A DNA stretch of 64,000 bases from Microbispora hainanensis (GCF_036186745.1 NZ_CP108086.1:3348001-3412000), one strand, 5' to 3'; counted from the stretch's first letter, positions 45,942 through 55,741 are shown. Translations and numbers: made by a program. Notes: a model not told the origin generated them from the letters alone.

Positions 45942-46658
45942 TCAGTCGTCGCCGGTCAGGGAGAGGGAGCGCAGGCGCTGACCGGTCCAGACGACCGCGC
46001 CGATCGTGACGATGACCATCGCCGGTACGGCGAAGCCGAGCGTCACCTCGGTGGAGAAGAAGGGCGAGGAGGAGACCTGGTCGGCGAGCGACTGGGCCCA
46101 CTGCTGGATGGAGAACTTCCGGGCGCCGGGCACGTAGCCGCCGACCACGCCCTCCCACACGAGGGCGTAGATGACGCCGACCGCGACCGCGTGGCGGGTG
46201 AGCACGCCCAGCAGCAGGAACACCGCGGCGTACGCGATGCCGCCGAACAGCGCTCCGAGGGCGAAGCCGCTCGCGACGCCCGACTCCGAGCCGACCAGGA
46301 GATACGCGGAGGCGTAGGTCGAGACGGCCGCGAGCACCGCGATGAGGGAGGCCGCGACCACGAACTTCGTCACCGCGATCACCGGGCGGGAGATCGGCTT
46401 GGCCAGCAGGTGGATGATCGTGCCGTCCTCGATCTCCGGTGCGATCACGCCCGTCCCGGCGATCAGCCCGAGCAGCGGCAGCATCGTGCCGATCGCGAAG
46501 CTCTTCATCAGCAGCACGGCCGTCTGCTCGTCCTGGCCGTTCACCACCCTGAGCAGCGCGGCGAGCGCGACCAGCGCCACCGGCAGCAGGATCAGCAGCC
46601 AGATCCGCTTGCGCCCGAGCATGGCCCGGTAGGTGATGTCCGCCACCACCGTGTTCAT
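45942..46658 (-). CDS. ABC-2 type transporter permease
   Basis: 238 aa with about six hydrophobic segments (WLLILLPVALVALAALL, LPLLGLIAGTGVIAPEI, FVVAASLIAVLAAVSTYASA and others). The PEIEDGTIIHLLAKPISR block is typical of ABC-2 exporters. ATG 46658 with GGGAG upstream; its first bases overlap the stop of the preceding ATPase gene by 4 bp. Last gene of the four-gene operon; partner of the ATPase at 46655-47608. Confidence 0.9.
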   Translation of the reverse strand: MNTVVADITYRAMLGRKRIWLLILLPVALVALAALLRVVNGQDEQTAVLLMKSFAIGTMLPLLGLIAGTGVIAPEIEDGTIIHLLAKPISRPVIAVTKFVVAASLIAVLAAVSTYASAYLLVGSESGVASGFALGALFGGIAYAAVFLLLGVLTRHAVAVGVIYALVWEGVVGGYVPGARKFSIQQWAQSLADQVSSSPFFSTEVTLGFAVPAMVIVTIGAVVWTGQRLRSLSLTGDD

Positions 46659-47608
46659 CGAGAGCTCCCGGAGATGAGGTAGGAGAAGACGCTTTCCAGG
46701 TCCTCGTCGGTGGGGGAGACCTGCCACAGGTGTACGGCGAGATCGCGCGCCATCCGCGGCAGCAGCGCGGTGAAGCGCGCGTAGTCGGTCACCTGGACCT
46801 CGACGCCCTGCTCGGTCAGCGAGACCGCGCTGGAGGAGGGGTCGGCGATGAGCGCGGCGGCCAGGCGCCGGTCGTCGCTCGACCTGACCCGGAACAGGTG
46901 CGGCCGGTCGGCCATGCGGCGCCGGATCTCGCGGTAGTCGCCCGACGCGGCGTGCCGCCCCGCGACCAGGACCTCGATGTGGTGGGCCACCCGCTCGACC
47001 TCTTCGAGGATGTGCGAGCTGAACAGGATCGTCCGGCCCTCCTCGCCCATGCGGCGTACGAGGTCCATGAGGTGGAGCCGCTGCCGGGGGTCCATGCCGT
47101 TGAACGGCTCGTCCAGCAGCAGCACCTGGGGGTCGTGGACGAGGGCGGCGGCGACCTTGACGCGCTGCCGCATGCCCTTCGAGTAGGTCTCGATGCGGCG
47201 GCCGGCGGCGTCCGTCATCTCCACCAGGTCGAGGGCCCGTTCGGCCGCGTCGGCGGGCGAGGGCAGGCCGTGCAGCCGGGCCGACGACAGCACGAACTGC
47301 CACCCGGTGAGGAAGCCGTAGACGGCCTCCTTCTCGGGCACCAGGCCGATCCGCCGGTAGATCTCGTGGTTGTGCCAGATGCGCCCGCCGTCGAGGGTCG
47401 CCGTGCCGCTGGACGGCGCGAGGAACCCGGCCATCATGTGCAGCAGCGTCGACTTGCCCGCGCCGTTCGGCCCGAGCAGGCCGGTGACGCCGGGTCCGAT
47501 GGTCATCGTGACGTCGTTGACCGCCACGACGTTGCCATACCAGCGGGACACCTGGGCGAGTTCGAGCACGCCCTGGCGGGTGGTCACGGGAGAGCTTGTG
47601 GTGGTCAC
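46655..47608 (-). CDS. ABC transporter ATP-binding protein
   Basis: 317 aa from GTG 47608, with GGAAGG 7 nt upstream. Walker A GPNGAGKST, signature YSKGMRQRVKVA (a SxGMRQR variant of LSGGQ), Walker B VLLLDEPFNGMDP and H-loop SSHILEEVER. About 85 C-terminal residues form an accessory domain typical of drug/lipid exporter ATPases. Overlaps both neighbours by 4 bp. Substrate unknown. Confidence 0.92.
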   Translation of the reverse strand: MTTTSSPVTTRQGVLELAQVSRWYGNVVAVNDVTMTIGPGVTGLLGPNGAGKSTLLHMMAGFLAPSSGTATLDGGRIWHNHEIYRRIGLVPEKEAVYGFLTGWQFVLSSARLHGLPSPADAAERALDLVEMTDAAGRRIETYSKGMRQRVKVAAALVHDPQVLLLDEPFNGMDPRQRLHLMDLVRRMGEEGRTILFSSHILEEVERVAHHIEVLVAGRHAASGDYREIRRRMADRPHLFRVRSSDDRRLAAALIADPSSSAVSLTEQGVEVQVTDYARFTALLPRMARDLAVHLWQVSPTDEDLESVFSYLISGSSR

Positions 47609-48471
47609 GACGCCGCCTTCCGGTAGCGCAGGAGAACGCCCGTCACGGCCACGGCGATCACGGCCAGCAGGATCAGGCACGTCGCGATGCCGGGCGGAGC
47701 CGACTCCGTGTTGACGGGCGTGGTGCCGAACAGGGCCGACTGGGCGTAGTCGACGAGGAAGAACGGGTTGAGCAGCAGGGCCCACCCGGCGAGATCGTCG
47801 CGTCCCGACGAGATCAGCACGCCGGCGAAGATCCCGGAGACGGCCGCGGTGAACATGTAGAACGCGATCACCGACGCGACGCCGAGACCGCGGCGCGGGG
47901 TGAACGACGCCAGGGCGATGCCCACGGACGACAGCAGAACCGCGTGGAGGACCGCGCCGCCCAGCGCGCCGAGATAGTCGGCGGTGTGCGGCGGGCCGGG
48001 CATGTCGACCAGGAGCTCGCCGACGAACTCGATCGTCAGCGGCACGGCCAGCAGCCCGAACAGCGCGACCGCCAGCGCGGCCAGCTTCGCCAGCACGTAG
48101 TCGGTCACGGTCAGCGGGCGGGACAGATACAGCGGCAGCACGCGGAAGCGCAGGTCCGGCGCGACCAGGTACGGCGACTGCGCGGCCAGGAAGACCGCGA
48201 TCACCGCCTGCATGAAGACCGCGTAGTTCGGATAGGGCATGACGAACTGCTTGGCGAGCGCCATCACGCCGATCGACACCACGGTCGGCATCAGCATGAT
48301 CGCGGCCAGCAGCAGCGGCATGATCTTGGCGCGGACCGTGCGGCCGAGCCCGAACACGCCGCGCAGGCTCTGCACGCCGAGGGCGAGCGTCGCCCTGCCA
48401 CGCCCCAGCCGTACGCCGTCGTAGTGGCGGTATCCGATGTCGTGGATGACCGCGGTCGGCTCTGTCGTCAT
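47605..48471 (-). CDS. ABC-2 type transporter permease
   Basis: 288 aa from ATG 48471, AAGGAG 8 nt upstream. An N-terminal cytoplasmic stretch ([21 protein letters not shown]) is followed by six or so membrane helices. The segment [31 protein letters not shown] is characteristic of these permeases. Overlaps neighbours by 4 bp; partner of the ATPase at 48468-49394. Confidence 0.9.
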   Translation of the reverse strand: MTTEPTAVIHDIGYRHYDGVRLGRGRATLALGVQSLRGVFGLGRTVRAKIMPLLLAAIMLMPTVVSIGVMALAKQFVMPYPNYAVFMQAVIAVFLAAQSPYLVAPDLRFRVLPLYLSRPLTVTDYVLAKLAALAVALFGLLAVPLTIEFVGELLVDMPGPPHTADYLGALGGAVLHAVLLSSVGIALASFTPRRGLGVASVIAFYMFTAAVSGIFAGVLISSGRDDLAGWALLLNPFFLVDYAQSALFGTTPVNTESAPPGIATCLILLAVIAVAVTGVLLRYRKAAS

Positions 48472-49394
48472 GCCACCGGCTCCTTGAACACGTCCTCGAT
48501 GCGGCCCCGGCGCTGCTCCAGCCGCAGGAGGCTGAGGCCGAGGTCGCAGACGGCGTCGCGTACGGCGTCGTAGGTGCGGCCGGGGTCGTCCGCGGAGACC
48601 TGGACCGTGATCAGCCTGCCCTGCGTGACGACCGTCTCGCCGCCGGCGGTCAGGCGCTCGGCCAGCCGCTGCTGCCCCTCCTCGACCTCCACCGCGATGG
48701 TCTGCTCGGCCCGGGTGAACTCCCGGATCGCCGAGGAGCGCAGCAGCCGCCCGCCGTCGATCACGATGACGTGGTCGCACACCCGCTCAAGCTCGCCGAG
48801 CAGATGGGAGGTGACCAGCACGCTGATGCCGAACTCGGTGCCGATGCGCCGGATCAGCGTGAGCATGTCGTCGCGGCCCTGCGGGTCGAGCCCGTTGGTG
48901 GGCTCGTCGAGGAAGACCAGCTTCGGGTCGTGGACGAGGGCCTGGGCGAGCTTGACCCGCTGCCGCATGCCTGTGGAGTAGCCGCCCATCGGGCGGTAGC
49001 GCTCCTCGTCCAGCCCCACGTGGCGCAGGGTGTCGGCGGCGCGCTCGCGGGCGGCCGTACGCGGCAGCCCGGACATCTGGGCCATGTGCACCACGAACTC
49101 GGTCGCGGACATGTCCGGCGGCAGGCAGTCGTGCTCGGGCATGTAGCCGACGGCGCGCCGGATCTCCAGGCCCTGGGTGGCCGTGTCGAAGCCGAGCACC
49201 GAGGCACGCCCGGAGGTCGGAGGAAGCAGGCCGAGCAGGATCTTGATCAGCGTCGACTTGCCCGCGCCGTTGGCGCCCACCAGGCCGGTCACGCCGGTGC
49301 CGGCGGCGACCGTGAGGTCGTCGAGCGCCGTGACGCGGGGGAAACGCTTGGTCAGCCCCTCGGTCGCGAAGCATGGAGTCGCGCTCGCTGTCAT
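48468..49394 (-). CDS. ABC transporter ATP-binding protein
   Basis: 308 aa. Walker [10 protein letters not shown], signature [13 protein letters not shown], Walker [15 protein letters not shown]-loop [10 protein letters not shown]. First gene of the ATPase-permease-ATPase-permease operon. The -10-like TAGGGT (49406-49401) lies 6 nt upstream of the ATG and no ribosome site precedes it, so the mRNA may be leaderless. Two ATPases and two permeases could form two homodimeric or one heteromeric exporter. Confidence 0.92.
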   Translation of the reverse strand: MTASATPCFATEGLTKRFPRVTALDDLTVAAGTGVTGLVGANGAGKSTLIKILLGLLPPTSGRASVLGFDTATQGLEIRRAVGYMPEHDCLPPDMSATEFVVHMAQMSGLPRTAARERAADTLRHVGLDEERYRPMGGYSTGMRQRVKLAQALVHDPKLVFLDEPTNGLDPQGRDDMLTLIRRIGTEFGISVLVTSHLLGELERVCDHVIVIDGGRLLRSSAIREFTRAEQTIAVEVEEGQQRLAERLTAGGETVVTQGRLITVQVSADDPGRTYDAVRDAVCDLGLSLLRLEQRRGRIEDVFKEPVA

Positions 49395-49400
49395 GATCCG

Positions 49401-49406
49401 ACCCTA
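49401..49406 (-). promoter_or_regulatory. -10 box of the ABC operon, leaderless type
   Basis: TAGGGT on the minus strand, 6 nt ahead of ATG 49394; no convincing -35 at 17-18 bp. Confidence 0.5.
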
Positions 49407-49514
49407 CTGGGCTGGGCGTTCGCCGGGCCTCCGCCTGATGGAGGAACCCGCCTACGTCTCAGGTATGCCTCTCACGCCCTTCCGAAGACCGCCGCCGTAC
49501 CGGGGGCATCCGGC

Positions 49515-50438
49515 TCAGGTTCTGCGCAGCCGCACCCGTGTGACGGAGTGGTCGGGGCCCTTGTGCAGGATCAGGCCGGCCCGGCGGCGGGTGGGGGCGA
49601 TGTTCTCCACCAGGTTGCGTTCGTTGATGTCACGCCACACGTTCTCGGCGAACGTGGTCGCCTCCTCGTACGACAGCGCCGCGATGTGCCGGAAGTAGGA
49701 CTTCGGGTCGGAGAAGGCCGTGCGGCGCAGCTTGTGGAAGCGCTCCACATACCAGGTGCGGATGTCCTCTATCCGGGCGTCCACGTAGATGGAGAAGTCG
49801 AAGTAGTCGTAGACCGCCAGGGCGTCCGGCGGCGCGGGCTGCAGGACGTTGAGGCCCTCGACGATGAGGATGTCCGGCCGGTCCACCGTATGTGCCGCGC
49901 CGGGCACGATGTCGTACTCCAGATGGCTGTAGACGGGTGCCTCCACCGCGTGGCGGCCCGCCTTCACGTCGGCCACGAAGCTCACCAGCGCCCGCCGGTC
50001 GTAGCTCTCCGGGAAGCCCTTGCGGTGCATGATCCCGCGCTCTTCCAGGACCTTGTTGGGGTAGAGGAAGCTGTCGGTGGTGATCAGGTCGACCCGGGGG
50101 TGCTCGGGCCAGCGGGCGAGCAGCGCGTGCAGCAGGCGCGCCGTGGTCGACTTGCCGACCGCGACGCTGCCCGCGATGCCCAGCACGTACGGCGGGGGCG
50201 CGTCCTGCTCGCCGAGGAACGCGCCGACGGCCGCGCCGCGCTGCCGCGAACCGGTGAAGTGCAGGTTCAGCAGTCGGGTCAGCGGCAGGTAGATGTCGGT
50301 GACCTCGGACAGGTCGATCGGGTCGTGGACGCCGCGCAGTTCTTCCAGCTCCGCCTCTGTGAGCGTGAGCGGTGTGTTCTTACGCAGGTCACGCCACTGC
50401 TCCCGGCTCAGCTCGACGTACGCGTCCCCATCTGCCAC
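49515..50438 (-). CDS. coaA: Pantothenate kinase, type I
   Basis: Phosphorylates pantothenate, the first step of coenzyme A synthesis; 307 aa from GTG 50438 ([20 protein letters not shown]). P-loop [15 protein letters not shown], then [12 protein letters not shown] and the C-terminal [22 protein letters not shown] 50438 was preferred over ATG 50456 because TACGCT ends 7 nt before it (leaderless signal) and the resulting N-terminus matches the mycobacterial enzyme as I remember it. Confidence 0.92.
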   Translation of the reverse strand: MADGDAYVELSREQWRDLRKNTPLTLTEAELEELRGVHDPIDLSEVTDIYLPLTRLLNLHFTGSRQRGAAVGAFLGEQDAPPPYVLGIAGSVAVGKSTTARLLHALLARWPEHPRVDLITTDSFLYPNKVLEERGIMHRKGFPESYDRRALVSFVADVKAGRHAVEAPVYSHLEYDIVPGAAHTVDRPDILIVEGLNVLQPAPPDALAVYDYFDFSIYVDARIEDIRTWYVERFHKLRRTAFSDPKSYFRHIAALSYEEATTFAENVWRDINERNLVENIAPTRRRAGLILHKGPDHSVTRVRLRRT

Positions 50439-50445
50439 GACGGCA

Positions 50446-50451
50446 AGCGTA
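50446..50451 (-). promoter_or_regulatory. -10 box TACGCT of coaA
   Basis: Minus-strand TACGCT followed by 7 nt (TGCCGTC) and GTG 50438. Same hexamer and spacing class as acpS and tsaB. Confidence 0.5.
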
Positions 50452-50550
50452 GCCATGGCCTTCGCCCGCGCCCATCCGGGGTCGTGCACAGCCTGTGGAC
50501 AGAAATCGATGGATTACTCCGGCGCGCGACGGGGAACAACAACTGGCCCG

Positions 50551-50556
50551 TACGCT
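50551..50556 (+). promoter_or_regulatory. -10 box TACGCT of acpS
   Basis: TACGCT then 6 nt (GGCGGT) and GTG 50563; no Shine-Dalgarno sequence, so a leaderless mRNA is likely. Confidence 0.5.
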
Positions 50557-50562
50557 GGCGGT

Positions 50563-50913
50563 GTGATCGTGGGCATCGGGGTGGACGTGGTCGAGGTGGC
50601 GCGCCTGGGCGCGGCCCTGGAGCGCACGCCCGCGCTGCGAAAGCGCCTGTTCACCGATGCCGAGGGCGCGCTGCCGCTGGAGTCGCTGGCCGCGCGGTTC
50701 GCCGCGAAGGAGGCCGTGGCCAAGGCCCTCGGGGCGCCGCCGGGCCTGCGGCACCTCGACGCGGAGATCGTGCGCGGCGCGCAGGGCAGGCCGGAGCTGC
50801 GGATCACGGGCCGGGCCGCCGAGGTGGCCCGCGACCTCGGCGTAGGCAGATGGCACGTCTCGCTGTCGCACGACGGCGGCATGGCGGTCGCCTACGTCGT
50901 CGCCGAGTCCTGA
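50563..50913 (+). CDS. acpS: Holo-[acyl-carrier-protein] synthase
   Basis: Transfers the 4'-phosphopantetheine arm of coenzyme A to acyl carrier protein; 116 aa. [12 protein letters not shown] with the magnesium-binding Asp, the second signature [13 protein letters not shown], and [19 protein letters not shown] 50563; the longer upstream frame is not coding. Divergent from coaA, whose product it uses downstream of CoA synthesis. Confidence 0.94.
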   Translation: MIVGIGVDVVEVARLGAALERTPALRKRLFTDAEGALPLESLAARFAAKEAVAKALGAPPGLRHLDAEIVRGAQGRPELRITGRAAEVARDLGVGRWHVSLSHDGGMAVAYVVAES

Positions 50914-51090
50914 GCGCACGCCTTTCACAGAGTGGCACGCCCGGCCGCCGCGCGTGGCGGCGTCCTGCCGCCTGAGGCACGCCCGGCCACGCCGGGAGGA
51001 CCCACGCCGGGAGGACCGCTGCCCGCGCCGTGCCGGCGTCCTCCCGCCGACGCCGGACGCCGGGTGATCGCCATCGCGGACCCGGCAGGC

Positions 51091-51096
51091 TACCGT
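51091..51096 (+). promoter_or_regulatory. -10 box TACCGT of nnr
   Basis: TACCGT then 7 nt (CGGACGC) and ATG 51104, without a ribosome site: leaderless arrangement. Confidence 0.5.
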
Positions 51097-51103
51097 CGGA
51101 CGC

Positions 51104-52609
51104 ATGCGGACCGCCTACACCTCCGACCAGATCCGCTCCGCCGAGCGCGCGCTGATGGCGAGGCTCCCCGAGGGAACGCTGATGGGCAGGGCCGCCGCCG
51201 GGCTCGCCGCCGTCTGCGCACACTTGCTCGCCGGCTCCTGCGGCCGGGTGTACGGCTCCCGCGTGGCGCTGCTGATCGGCAGCGGCGACAACGGCGGGGA
51301 CGCCCTGTACGCCGGGGCCAGGCTGGCCCGCCGGGGAGCACGGGTGGAGGCGGTCCTCGCCGGCTCGCGCACCCACGAGGGCGGCCTGGCCGCGTTGCGG
51401 CAGGCGGGCGGCCGGGCGCACCCCTACGACGCCGAGCGGGCCCGTGAGCTGCTGGCCCGCGCCGACCTCGTGATGGACGGCCTCGTCGGCATCGGAGGCA
51501 GCGGGGCGCTGCGGGAGCCGTACGCCACGCTCGCGGAGCTGACCGGCCGGACCGACGGCCTGGTCGTCGCGGTCGACGTGCCGAGCGGGGTGGACGCGAG
51601 CAGCGGGCGGGTCGAGGGACCGGCGGTGCGCGCGCACCTCACGGTCACGTTCGGCGCGTACAAGGCCGGTCTGCTGATCGATCCCGGCGCCGCCCACGCG
51701 GGCGCGGTCGAGCTGGTGGACATCGGCCTCGGGCCCTACCTGCCGGATCCCGAGGTGACCGCGCTGACCAGCGACGACGTGGCCGACCTGCTGCCGCGCC
51801 CGGGCGCGGAGAGCGACAAATACCGGCGCGGCGTCGTCGGGGTCGCCGCAGGCAGCGACAGGTACACCGGGGCCGCCGTGCTCTCGGTCGGCGGCGCTGT
51901 GCGCGCCGGAGCGGGGATGGTCCGCTTCGCGAGCTCGGCCGAGCCGGTGCGGCTGGTCAGGACCCGCTGGCCGGAGGCCGTCACGACCGTGCTCGACCCG
52001 TCGCTGGTGCTGAGGAGCTCGCTCGACGAGGTCGGGCGGGTGCAGGCGTGGGTGCTCGGCCCCGGGCTGGGCACGGGCCCGGAGGCGCACGCGGTGGCCC
52101 GCGCGGTGCTGTCCACCGGGGTGCCCGTGCTGGTGGACGCCGACGGGCTGACGCTGGTCGCCAAGGACCGCTCGCTGCTGCGCCGGGCCGCCCCGACCGT
52201 GCTCACGCCGCACGCGGGAGAGCTGTCGCGGCTGCTCGGCGTGCCGCGCGAGGACATCGAGGCCGAGCGGCTCGAACACGTGCGCAGGGCCGCCACCGAG
52301 CTGGGGGCGACGGTGCTGCTCAAGGGCTCGACCACGCTCGTCGCCGAGGAGCACAGACCGGTGCGGGTCAACACCACCGGGACGCCCTGGCTCGCGACGG
52401 GCGGCACCGGCGACGTCCTGTCGGGCATCGCGGGCGCCCTGCTGGCCGCCGGGCTGACGGGCTACGACGCGGCCTCGTGCGCGGCGTACGTCCACGGCCT
52501 GGCGGCGCGGGTCGCCTCGGGCGGCGGCGTCGCGGCGGGGCCCGGGCAGGCGCCGATCGCCGCGCTCGACGTCGCCGAGGCGCTGCCCGAGGCCCTGCGC
52601 ACGCTCTGA
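51104..52609 (+). CDS. nnr: Bifunctional NAD(P)H-hydrate repair enzyme (epimerase and dehydratase)
   Basis: Repairs hydrated NADH/NADPH; 501 aa. N-terminal YjeF_N epimerase domain (to about 215) with GSGDNGGDALYAGARLARRG and VDVPSGVDASSG. C-terminal ribokinase-like ADP-dependent dehydratase with LGPGLGTGP and the catalytic TGGTGDVLSGIAGALLAAG. ATG 51104. alr follows after 54 bp, a common actinobacterial order. Confidence 0.94.
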   Translation: MRTAYTSDQIRSAERALMARLPEGTLMGRAAAGLAAVCAHLLAGSCGRVYGSRVALLIGSGDNGGDALYAGARLARRGARVEAVLAGSRTHEGGLAALRQAGGRAHPYDAERARELLARADLVMDGLVGIGGSGALREPYATLAELTGRTDGLVVAVDVPSGVDASSGRVEGPAVRAHLTVTFGAYKAGLLIDPGAAHAGAVELVDIGLGPYLPDPEVTALTSDDVADLLPRPGAESDKYRRGVVGVAAGSDRYTGAAVLSVGGAVRAGAGMVRFASSAEPVRLVRTRWPEAVTTVLDPSLVLRSSLDEVGRVQAWVLGPGLGTGPEAHAVARAVLSTGVPVLVDADGLTLVAKDRSLLRRAAPTVLTPHAGELSRLLGVPREDIEAERLEHVRRAATELGATVLLKGSTTLVAEEHRPVRVNTTGTPWLATGGTGDVLSGIAGALLAAGLTGYDAASCAAYVHGLAARVASGGGVAAGPGQAPIAALDVAEALPEALRTL

Positions 52610-52663
52610 CGTGCGGTGTCAGGGTGGGCGCATTCACCCGGGTCCACCTGACACACTGGAAAA

Positions 52664-53809
52664 ATGAGCTTCTCAACGGTGCACTCCGCCACCCCGGCCG
52701 AGGCGCGCGTCGACCTGTCCGCCATCGCGCACAACGTGCGGCTGCTCGCGGAGTCGGCCGCCGGCGCCGAGATGATGGCCGTCGTCAAGGCCGACGCGTA
52801 CGGTCACGGCGCGGCTCCGGTGGCCAAGGCGTGCCTGGAGGCGGGCGCGAGCCGGCTCGGCACGGCGCTCGTCCGCGAGGCGCTGGCGCTGCGCGAGGCG
52901 GGGATCACCGCGCCGATCCTGTCGTGGCTCATCACCCCCGGCGAGCCGCTGGACGCCGCGCTGCTCGCGGACGTCGAGCTGTCGGCCGGGGCGACATGGG
53001 TCGTGGACGAGATCGTCGAGGCCGCCCGGCGCACCGGGCGCACCGCCCGGGTGCACCTGAAGGCCGACACCGGCAACTCCCGCGGCGGCGCGACACCGGC
53101 GGACTGGTCGTCGCTGGTCGAGCACGCGCTCGCCGCGCGGGCGAGCGGGGCCATCGAGATCGCCGGGCTGTGGTCGCACTTCGCCTGCGCGGACATCCCC
53201 GGCCATCCCTCGATCGAGGACCAGCTCGCGACGTTCGAGGAGGCGCTCGCCGTCGCCGACAAGGCGGGGGTGCCGAGCGACGCGATCCGTCACTTCGCCA
53301 ACTCGGCGGCGACAGTCACACTGCCGCAGGCCAGGTATGACATGGTCCGTACGGGCATCGCCGTCTATGGCCTGAGCCCGATCCCCGAGCTCGGCGACTT
53401 CGGGCTGCGCCCGGCCATGACGCTGACGGCCAGGCTCGCGCAGGTGAAGCGGGCCGCCCCGGGCGCGGGCGTGTCGTACGGGCACCTGTACGTCACGGAG
53501 CGTGAGACCACGCTTGGCCTCGTTCCTCTCGGGTATGCGGACGGCATCCTGAGAAACGGGACCAACCGGGCGGAGGTGCTGGCAGCGGGCCGGCGGCGGC
53601 GTATCGCCGGGCGGGTGTGCATGGACCAGTTCGTCATCGACCTGGGTGACGATCCTGCGGAATCGGGGGACGAGGTGATCCTTTTCGGTCCCGGGGACAA
53701 TGGTGAGCCAACTTGTCAGGAATGGGCGGATTCCCTGGGCACGATTACCCATGAGATCGTGACGAGGATCGGATCCCGCGTGCCTCGTGTCCATACGGAC
53801 GGACGCTGA
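52664..53809 (+). CDS. alr: Alanine racemase
   Basis: PLP enzyme making D-alanine for peptidoglycan; 381 aa. The PLP lysine is Lys42 in VVKADAYGHG; the second catalytic residue is Tyr in GVSYGHLY near 267; RVCMDQFVIDLG binds the cofactor phosphate side. ATG 52664 lies 6 nt after CACACT with no clear ribosome site, possibly leaderless. Followed by an alpha/beta hydrolase and tsaE, as in many actinobacteria. Confidence 0.95.
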   Translation: MSFSTVHSATPAEARVDLSAIAHNVRLLAESAAGAEMMAVVKADAYGHGAAPVAKACLEAGASRLGTALVREALALREAGITAPILSWLITPGEPLDAALLADVELSAGATWVVDEIVEAARRTGRTARVHLKADTGNSRGGATPADWSSLVEHALAARASGAIEIAGLWSHFACADIPGHPSIEDQLATFEEALAVADKAGVPSDAIRHFANSAATVTLPQARYDMVRTGIAVYGLSPIPELGDFGLRPAMTLTARLAQVKRAAPGAGVSYGHLYVTERETTLGLVPLGYADGILRNGTNRAEVLAAGRRRRIAGRVCMDQFVIDLGDDPAESGDEVILFGPGDNGEPTCQEWADSLGTITHEIVTRIGSRVPRVHTDGR

Positions 53810-53833
53810 GCCGCGGCTGCGAGGAGGGCAGGC

Positions 53834-54886
53834 ATGAGCACACGTCGCAAGGTCGGGATCGCCGGAGCGGTCTTCGGTGCGGCGTCCGCGGGAGTGGCGG
53901 CGGCCACGCTCGCCAAAAGGTACGCCGTGGGCCGCATCCGCCTGCGGCCGGACCTGGAGGCGAGTGAGCCCTTCGGCGAGCTGCACGGACGTTCGGTGAC
54001 GCTCGAGACCTCGGACGGCGTGCAGATCCATGCCGAGATCGACGGTGTGGAGGACGCGCCGCTGACCGTGGTGCTGTGCCACGGCTACTGCCTGTCGTCG
54101 GACTCCTGGCACTACCAGCGGCGCGATCTGCGCGACTCCTACCGGCTCGTGCTGTGGGACCAGCGCTGCCACGGCCACTCCGCGCGCGCGATGGCAAGCG
54201 ACTGCACGATCGAGCGCCTCGGCGAGGATCTCGCGCTGGTGCTGGAGGAGCTCGTCCCGGGGCCGTGCGTGGTGGTGGGCCACTCCATGGGCGGCATGAC
54301 GGTCATGGCGCTGGCGGAGCGGCGGCCCGAGCTGTTCGGCGACAAGATCCGCGGCGTCTCGCTGGTGGCGACCTCGGCGGGCAAGCTCGCCGAGATCACC
54401 CTGGGCCTGCCCGCCCTGGTCTCCAAGCTCGTCAACCTCGCGGTGCCGTCGGCCGTCTCGATCATGCGCAGGAGCGGCGCGCTGGTCGACCGGGGCCGTG
54501 AGGCCGGCACCGACCTGTCCTTCCTGGCGCTGCGCCACCTCGGGTTCGGCGATTCCAAGAACGTCAGCCCCACCGTCGTGGACTTCGTCGAGTCGATGAT
54601 CAGGGCGACCCCCTCCGAGGTGATCGCCGACTTCTATCCGGCGCTGATGACGCACGACAAGCTCACCTCGCTCGACGTGCTCAACAAGGTGCCGACCGCG
54701 ATCATCGTGGGCGACCGCGACTGGCTGACGCCGCTCGACCACAGCAAGGCGATCGCGGCGGCCGTGCCGACCGCGCAGCTCACCATCGTGCCGGAGACCT
54801 CGCACCTCGTTCAGCTCGAACGGCCCGACGCCGTGAACGAGGCGCTCCGCGAGCTGCTGAAGCGAGCCGAGAGGGGGAACACGTGA
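53834..54886 (+). CDS. Alpha/beta hydrolase with N-terminal membrane segment
   Basis: 350 aa. N-terminal hydrophobic segment (VGIAGAVFGAASAGVAAATLA). The hydrolase domain has Ser in VVVGHSMGGMTVM, Asp in VGDRDWLTP and His in ETSHLVQLE. ATG 53834 behind GAGGAGGG. The gene sits between alr and tsaE in many actinobacteria, but its substrate is not known to me. Its stop overlaps the tsaE GTG by 4 bp. Confidence 0.9.
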   Translation: MSTRRKVGIAGAVFGAASAGVAAATLAKRYAVGRIRLRPDLEASEPFGELHGRSVTLETSDGVQIHAEIDGVEDAPLTVVLCHGYCLSSDSWHYQRRDLRDSYRLVLWDQRCHGHSARAMASDCTIERLGEDLALVLEELVPGPCVVVGHSMGGMTVMALAERRPELFGDKIRGVSLVATSAGKLAEITLGLPALVSKLVNLAVPSAVSIMRRSGALVDRGREAGTDLSFLALRHLGFGDSKNVSPTVVDFVESMIRATPSEVIADFYPALMTHDKLTSLDVLNKVPTAIIVGDRDWLTPLDHSKAIAAAVPTAQLTIVPETSHLVQLERPDAVNEALRELLKRAERGNT

Positions 54887-55344
54887 CCACGGCCGAGTTC
54901 CGGGCCACGACCGCCGATGAGACGCGTGAGCTGGGCGCGCGGCTGGCCGGGCTGCTCGCCCCCGGAGACCTGGTCGTGCTGAGCGGCCCGCTGGGCGCGG
55001 GGAAGACCACACTGGTGCAGGGCCTCGCGGAGGGCCTGAAGGTGCGCGGGCCGATCACGTCCCCCACGTTCGTGATCGCCCGGGTCCACCCGTCCCTGTC
55101 CGACGGGCCCGCGCTCGTGCACGTGGACGCCTACCGGCTGGGCGGCACGCTGGAGGTGGACGACCTCGACCTCGACGCGTCGCTTGAGGAGTCGGTGACC
55201 GTGGTCGAGTGGGGCGAGGGCCTGGTCGAGGGCCTGTCCGAGGACCGCCTGGACGTCCAGATCGAGCGGGGCGCCGAGGACGAGGAGCGCCGCGTACGGG
55301 TGACCGGCGTGGGCCCGCGCTGGTCGGAGCTCTCCCTGGCCTGA
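54883..55344 (+). CDS. tsaE: tRNA t6A biosynthesis ATPase TsaE
   Basis: ATPase that recycles the TsaBD complex making N6-threonylcarbamoyladenosine-37 in tRNA; 153 aa. Walker A SGPLGAGKTTLVQG, then SPTFVIARVH and VHVDAYRLGG. GTG 54883 overlaps the hydrolase gene. Its partners tsaB and tsaD lie downstream, separated by a sortase cassette. Confidence 0.94.
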   Translation: MTTAEFRATTADETRELGARLAGLLAPGDLVVLSGPLGAGKTTLVQGLAEGLKVRGPITSPTFVIARVHPSLSDGPALVHVDAYRLGGTLEVDDLDLDASLEESVTVVEWGEGLVEGLSEDRLDVQIERGAEDEERRVRVTGVGPRWSELSLA

Positions 55345-55525
55345 GCATCCGCCGCCTGAGCACCTGCCGCCCTGATCACCGCGCCGTGTGATCTCACCAC
55401 GCCCGACCATCCCACCGCCTGATCACCGCGTCACCGGATCACCCTGTCGCTTTGATCACACCGTCCCCTGATCGCGCCGCCTGACCGCCCTGGTTCCTCA
55501 CCGCCTGAGCACCCGCCGCCCTGGG
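55345..55525. repeat. Degenerate TGATCACC-type short repeats
   Basis: Short blocks of about 12-16 bp built on CCGCC-TGAKCACC recur imperfectly after tsaE. They look like decayed direct repeats of unknown origin. Confidence 0.5.
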
Positions 55526-55741
55526 CCGGATAGTCGCATAAAGGCCGCAACTCGGACTCTGACGTGCGACAAGGACCTGCGGGGACAAGCCGGACGTCGT
55601 CCGTACGGGTTCCAGACCGGTCGGCCGCACAGTCCTTGACGCCTGTCCGCGTACCTGAGGATCATCGGGGCAAGGAAGATCCCCGGTCATGAGTCGGCAA
55701 GGATTTTCTGGGTAAGGGACCGGCGTGGAAGAGGTGTGCCG
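55345..55741 (+). other. Non-coding region between tsaE and the sortase pair
   Basis: 397 bp. The first 180 bp repeat degenerate blocks such as CCGCCTGATCACC and CCGCCTGAGCACC (TGATCA/TGAGCA about ten times). From 55525 the DNA is less repetitive, with a possible -35 TTGACG near 55635 but no convincing -10. The stretch 55540-55630 suggested a structured RNA but did not fit a tRNA. Confidence 0.5.

Noticed and set aside
47045..47303. Upstream extension of the ABC permease frame (45942-47303)
   Set aside because: The region is the ATPase gene, with Walker and signature motifs in another frame; the permease starts at ATG 46658 with a ribosome site and 4-bp overlap.
55540..55640. Possible tRNA or tRNA-derived element (GGGTTCCAGACC resembles a T-arm)
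   Set aside because: Position 57 of the supposed T loop is C, the flanking bases do not form a 5-bp T stem, and no acceptor or anticodon stem is found.
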